Shown one piece after another: positions 36,235-39,405 of a DNA stretch of 39,405 nt; within the stretch, counting starts at the first letter, position 1, and the number at the start of each line of letters is the position of its first letter. Under the pieces are notes generated by a model that worked only from the letters and a program-made list of their open reading frames with translations, was not told the DNA's origin and did no database searches. The translations under genes were made by a program, and so were the position numbers. The stretch is from Vreelandella aquamarina (GTDB lineage Bacteria; Pseudomonadota; Gammaproteobacteria; Pseudomonadales; Halomonadaceae), in the NCBI RefSeq assembly GCF_900110265.1, contig NZ_FODB01000035.1:1-39405 (forward strand), given 5' to 3'.

Positions 36235-36924
36235 ATGACCGCCAAGACCGTACTGATTGTCGATGACGAGGCACCCATTCGCGAGATGATCGCTGTGGCG
36301 CTGGAAATGGCTGACTATCGCGTGCTTGAAGCGGACAACGCCCAGGATGCCCATGCGATGGTCGTTGACCACCAGCCCGACCTGCTGCTGCTGGACTGGA
36401 TGATGCCGGGCACCAGCGGCATCGAGCTGGCCCGTCGTCTCAAGCGCGAAGAGGCCACCGCTGAGCTGCCAATTATTATGCTGACCGCCAAAGGCGAAGA
36501 GGATAATAAAATTCAGGGCCTGGAGGCGGGGGCGGATGACTACATCACCAAGCCGTTTTCCCCCCGCGAGTTGGTGGCTCGTCTTAAAGCCGTGCTGCGC
36601 CGGGCGACCCCGCGCGGTGTGGAAGACCCCATCGAAATCAATGGATTGCTGCTGGACCCTGTGAGCCATCGCGTCAGCGCCCATGGCAAAGCGCTGGAGA
36701 TGGGCCCTACCGAGTACCGCTTACTGCAATTCTTTATGACTCACCAAGAGCGCGCCTATACCCGTAGCCAGCTACTTGATCAGGTGTGGGGCGGCAATGT
36801 GTATGTAGAAGAGCGCACGGTGGATGTGCATATTCGCCGGTTGCGCAAAGCGCTAGGTGAAGCGCATCAGAATCTGATTCAAACAGTGCGGGGCACTGGG
36901 TATCGTTTCTCTGCTCGGGTGTAA
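36235..36924 (+). CDS. phoB: Phosphate regulon response regulator PhoB
   Basis: OmpR/PhoB-class response regulator of 229 residues. The receiver domain has the acidic pair Asp10-Asp11, phospho-acceptor Asp54 in LLLDWMMPG, Thr84 in MLTAKGEE and Lys106 in ITKPF. The winged-helix domain starts at about 130 and holds [12 protein letters not shown] and [17 protein letters not shown], the DNA-recognition helix. The GTG at 36223 would add four residues; the ATG at 36235 with GTGAGG six bases before it is the usual start. It switches on phosphate-starvation genes and, with the boxes upstream, probably its own operon. Confidence 0.95.
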   Translation: MTAKTVLIVDDEAPIREMIAVALEMADYRVLEADNAQDAHAMVVDHQPDLLLLDWMMPGTSGIELARRLKREEATAELPIIMLTAKGEEDNKIQGLEAGADDYITKPFSPRELVARLKAVLRRATPRGVEDPIEINGLLLDPVSHRVSAHGKALEMGPTEYRLLQFFMTHQERAYTRSQLLDQVWGGNVYVEERTVDVHIRRLRKALGEAHQNLIQTVRGTGYRFSARV

Positions 36925-36926
36925 TC

Positions 36927-38219
36927 GTGCGTTTGTGGAGCCGTGAACTGTGGCGAATTATCTGGCTGGCTTTCCTAGGGATGTGCCTGGGATGGCTGCT
37001 AGGTTACCCCGGTTTCGGGTTAGCTGCGGGTCTAACGCTCTGTTTGGTGTATCAACTCCGCCAGCTTAGGGCGCTGTTCAAGTGGCTAACGCTCAACCCG
37101 CACGATGAGCCTCCTGCGGCAACTGGCATGTGGGGCGAGCTATTCGATCGCCTTTACCGTTACCAAAAAAGCCAACGCATTACCCAAAGCCGGTTGCGAG
37201 CAACCCTCGCGCGTATTCAAGAATCCTCGGAAGCGATGCGTGATAGCGTCGTGATGCTGGATCGCCACGGTGATTTAGAGTGGTGGAACAGTGCCGCCAC
37301 CGACATGCTAGGCCTACAAACCGCCCATGACCGCGGTCAGCACATTACTAACCTGCTGCGCGACCCGCGTTTCATCAGCTACTTTAATGCCCGTGAGTAC
37401 AGCGAGCCGCTCACGCTCACCTCGCCCATTGATGAGCGTCGCATTCTGCAGTATCAAATCACGCTCTATGGTGATGACGAGCGCTTGGTTATGGCGCGGG
37501 ATATTACCCGCTTGCATCGCCTAGAGCAGATGCGCCGCGACTTCGTCGCTAACGTTTCCCATGAGCTGCGCACCCCACTCACCGTTCTTTCCGGCTATCT
37601 GGAAACCTATGGCGATCTTAAAGAGATGCTGCCACCGCGCCTGAGTAAAGGCATTGGTCAGATGGAAGAGCAGACCAAGCGTATGCAGAGCTTGGTGAAT
37701 GATCTACTGCTTTTGTCACGCCTGGAGATTGACCGAGGCGGCGAAGATCATCAGCCGCTTGAGGTTGGGTCGATGCTTGAGAGCATTCGCCGGGATGCGC
37801 TGGCGCTCTCGAACCAGCAGCATAGCGTTCAGGTGGCGTTGGAGTGCGAGGCGCGCCTGGTGGGCAGCGAGCAAGAACTACGCAGCGCCATCTCAAACCT
37901 AGCATTCAACGCAGTGCGCTATACGCCGGAGGGAAGTCAAATCACGCTCCGCTGGGTGGCTCTGTCCAATGGCAGTGCCTGCATTGAAGTGGACGACGAC
38001 GGTGAAGGGATCGATCCGGTGCATATTCCGCGTCTCACCGAACGCTTCTACCGCGTTGATAAGGGCCGCAGTACCGCCACTGGCGGTACTGGTCTTGGCC
38101 TTGCCATTGTTAAACACGTTCTACTGCGCCATGATGCACAGCTTCAAGTGGAGTCGTTACCCGGTGAGGGGGCGTTGTTCCGCTGTGTTTTCCCACCCTC
38201 CCGTGTCGTTAACAGCTAA
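36927..38219 (+). CDS. phoR: Phosphate regulon sensor kinase PhoR
   Basis: Membrane-bound histidine kinase of 430 residues. Two N-terminal membrane segments (11-45) without a large periplasmic loop are followed by a charged region, a PAS domain at about 95-190 (RDSVVMLDRHGDLEWWNSAA), and the dimerisation H-box with His212 in VSHELRTPLTVLSGY. The ATPase has the N-box (SNLAFNAVRYTPEG), the G1 box (DDDGEGID) and the G2 box (GGTGLGLAIVKHV). The short transmembrane part is typical of PhoR, which senses through the Pst/PhoU complex. The GTG start is two bases after phoB. Confidence 0.95.
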   Translation: MRLWSRELWRIIWLAFLGMCLGWLLGYPGFGLAAGLTLCLVYQLRQLRALFKWLTLNPHDEPPAATGMWGELFDRLYRYQKSQRITQSRLRATLARIQESSEAMRDSVVMLDRHGDLEWWNSAATDMLGLQTAHDRGQHITNLLRDPRFISYFNAREYSEPLTLTSPIDERRILQYQITLYGDDERLVMARDITRLHRLEQMRRDFVANVSHELRTPLTVLSGYLETYGDLKEMLPPRLSKGIGQMEEQTKRMQSLVNDLLLLSRLEIDRGGEDHQPLEVGSMLESIRRDALALSNQQHSVQVALECEARLVGSEQELRSAISNLAFNAVRYTPEGSQITLRWVALSNGSACIEVDDDGEGIDPVHIPRLTERFYRVDKGRSTATGGTGLGLAIVKHVLLRHDAQLQVESLPGEGALFRCVFPPSRVVNS

Positions 38220-38538
38220 CACGGTGTCATACCACTCTCCGTCTTGGCTTGCATAACTTATGTATAAGTGTGCCATATTGGCATGCAATCATGGTCAAAC
38301 ACCGCGCATGTGTCATATGTAGCCAACTAATCATCTACTTAAGCCAGTGCTAGAGGGTTAATCGGCATAGTGGTTGTTTTTATAAGTGTCTGTATATAAA
38401 TAGATTTTATTTCTATTGAGAGTTTTTGGCATATAGGCTGCTACATACTTGTCAAGGAAGATTACTGCAGGAACTGGTAAGACAAGATGTCACTCTTCCT
38501 TAAATAGCGGTATTTCACAGCGATCGAGGAGGCGGAAT
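38220..38538. promoter_or_regulatory. 319-base AT-richer gene-free stretch with inverted repeats
   Basis: No coding frame is supported here. It holds ACTTAT-GT-ATAAGT (38256-38269) directly followed by TGCCA-TAT-TGGCA (38271-38283), and AATAGA/TCTATT (38399-38404 and 38412-38417). The first pair could form a terminator-like or operator structure after phoR but has no T run. No convincing promoter was found by eye, though the downstream gene must have one. The base composition is clearly lower in G and C than the genes to the left. Confidence 0.35.
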
Positions 38539-38838
38539 ATGATGTCCAAGGAACTACTCAAGAAAGCTGGTATTTTAGGTGTAGCGTTTGGTCTGGTAGC
38601 AAGCCCACTGACATTTGCTCAAGAGCCTGCAGATCCGGCAGACAACATTTCTCCAGATGAGCAGCCGGTCGAAGCTCAGTCTAATGACTCAGCTATGCCG
38701 TCTGATCATGACAAGACAGATTTAACCCATGACGAGGGTGATAACGCCAGCGACATGGAACCAAACTCCATGAGTGATGACTCGGATGCTACCTATGACA
38801 GCACCGAAGAACTCCCAGAAGAAAATAGTGGTATGTAA
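38539..38838 (+). CDS. Small acidic exported protein
   Basis: A 99-residue protein with a signal peptide (KELLKKAGILGVAFGLVASP, with likely cleavage after the TFA at 27). A mature part of about 72 residues follows, very rich in Asp, Glu, Ser and Met and without any cysteine or hydrophobic stretch (MPSDHDKTDLTHDEGDNASD). Such acidic low-complexity exported proteins are typical of halophiles and may be intrinsically disordered. I do not recognise a family. The start has AGGAGG six bases before it; the ATG at 38542 is equally possible. Confidence 0.7.
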   Translation: MMSKELLKKAGILGVAFGLVASPLTFAQEPADPADNISPDEQPVEAQSNDSAMPSDHDKTDLTHDEGDNASDMEPNSMSDDSDATYDSTEELPEENSGM

Positions 38839-39050
38839 CGAGTAATATTTCTTTGCAAAGCTGTAAAAAACTCTTACGCTTAAGGAGTGAGCAACTAGAG
38901 AGGCAAGGATGTCTCATCGCAAGGATTCTCAATGATTCAAGGAGTGAATCAAAAGCGATCAATACACTGGTCAGGGTAAATTCCAAGGTTGGAGCCCCGC
39001 AAAAGGATTGGAAGCCAGATGTAAGTATCGTGTAAAAGTAAGAGTTCTCA

Positions 39051-39080
39051 AGACCCCGCCCTGCGGGGTCTAATTTTTTA
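39051..39080 (+). terminator. Intrinsic terminator directly before the group II intron
   Basis: AGACCCCGC (39051-39059) and GCGGGGTCT (39063-39071) form a nine-bp GC-rich stem around CCT, followed by AATTTTTTA. This is a textbook rho-independent terminator. The stretch 38839-39050 before it contains no gene I can support. The terminator's presence suggests that some transcript ends here, possibly that of the acidic exported protein. Confidence 0.9.
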
Positions 39081-39082
39081 TG

Positions 39083-39405
39083 GTGCGCCAGGCATGGCGC
39101 GCAGCGCCAATTAGGCGCTATCCGGTCCGCCGTGGTGGTTGGCCGGATGACTTGGGGGTGAAAGTCCCCTACGGACCCTGATAGCGGGAACCGTTAGCTG
39201 AACAGCAAGGGTGTTCGTCGTGAGGCGGAATCTGAAGGAAGCTGTAGGCAAACTCCTGGCCCGACGAACAGGAACCGCATATGAGGCAGCCACATCTGGG
39301 CGAGAGGGCCATGAAACTCGAAGCCCAATAGCTATCCAGAAGATGTGGAAGTAGATGCGGCGGGTAGATGGGAGGAAGGTCGCGCGTCTTACCCTGGGAG
39401 GCCTG
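39083..39405 (+). ncRNA. Group IIC intron, 5' part (domains I to III), cut by the window end
   Basis: The sequence begins GTGCGCCAGGCATGGCGC and contains the ordered blocks GGGTGAAAGTCCC (about 39157-39169), GCAAGGGTGTTCGTCGTG (about 39206-39223), GGAATCTGAAGGAAGC, AGGCAAAC, GACGAACAGGAACCGCATATG and CTTACCCTGGGAGGCCTG at the window end. From memory these line up block by block with the Oceanobacillus iheyensis group IIC intron of known structure, which has GGAATCTGAAGGAAGC and CATATGAGGC at the same relative places. The intron-encoded reverse transcriptase/maturase would lie to the right, outside the window, with domains V and VI. The start 12 bases after a terminator stem fits class C target choice. 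Confidence 0.88.

Noticed and set aside
38390..38405. LexA-like box CTGTATATAAATAGAT upstream of the acidic exported protein
   Set aside because: Only the left CTGT half matches the consensus; the right half (AGAT instead of ACAG) does not, and the gene has no link to DNA repair.
38853..39035. 60-codon plus-strand frame before the terminator
   Set aside because: No ribosome site, no recognisable sequence, and composition unlike the neighbouring coding frames; it may at most be part of a noncoding transcript.

Overview
The window reads as a chromosomal segment of a GC-rich, aerobic gammaproteobacterium, most likely a Halomonas-type organism. This rests on the protein sequences (Pseudomonas-like housekeeping genes, a Crc-type protein, an RxKD-type SpoT, and acidic secreted proteins that would suit a halophile). 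It also rests on gene order: rep, cytochrome c5, pyrE-crc-rph-yicC, gmk-rpoZ-spoT-ridA, oxyR-recG, HU, rubredoxin reductase, ubiC-ubiA and phoB-phoR follow, as I recall it, the order in Pseudomonas. The species is an inference; no rRNA or other marker is present.

Layout. 1-484: the right end of an IS256-family insertion sequence, which appears to have cut a thermostable-hemolysin-like gene and left only its N-terminus. 632-2631: a GNAT acetyltransferase and a dihaem cytochrome c5-like protein. 2677-8805: conserved block of rep, trmL, pyrE, crc, rph and yicC. 8805-16328: an accessory insertion between yicC and gmk. It carries two convergent PD-(D/E)XK nuclease-like genes (DUF3883 and YhcG/DUF1016), an Lrp/AsnC regulator broken by an amber codon, a zinc alcohol dehydrogenase, a pirin, an AlkA-type glycosylase, an MFS exporter, a small lipoprotein and a truncated extensin-like remnant. 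16435-24185: conserved block of gmk, rpoZ, spoT, ridA, an SDR epimerase, oxyR and recG. 24213-32552: a second accessory block with a YccS-like membrane protein and a six-gene set (two membrane proteins including a DUF3100 protein, an M20 amidohydrolase, a beta-hydroxyacid dehydrogenase, an aldehyde dehydrogenase and a LysR regulator) that looks like an uncharacterised uptake-and-catabolism system. 32616-38219: conserved block of an SCP2-like protein, HU, rubredoxin reductase, ubiC, ubiA, phoB and phoR, with Pho-box-like repeats in front of phoB. 38220-39405: an AT-richer tail with one small acidic secreted protein, a strong terminator and the 5' end of a group IIC intron placed directly after that terminator.

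How the genes work together. The conserved parts cover stress and nutrient control (SpoT, OxyR, PhoBR, Crc), RNA metabolism (Rph, YicC, TrmL), replication and repair (Rep, RecG, HU), nucleotide supply (PyrE, Gmk) and ubiquinone synthesis (UbiC, UbiA). The candidates for new biology are the nuclease pair inserted after yicC and the DUF3100/M20/dehydrogenase cluster. Gene decay is visible at four places: the hemolysin fragment, the amber Lrp gene, the extensin remnant, and possibly a 41-codon ORF after the alcohol dehydrogenase.
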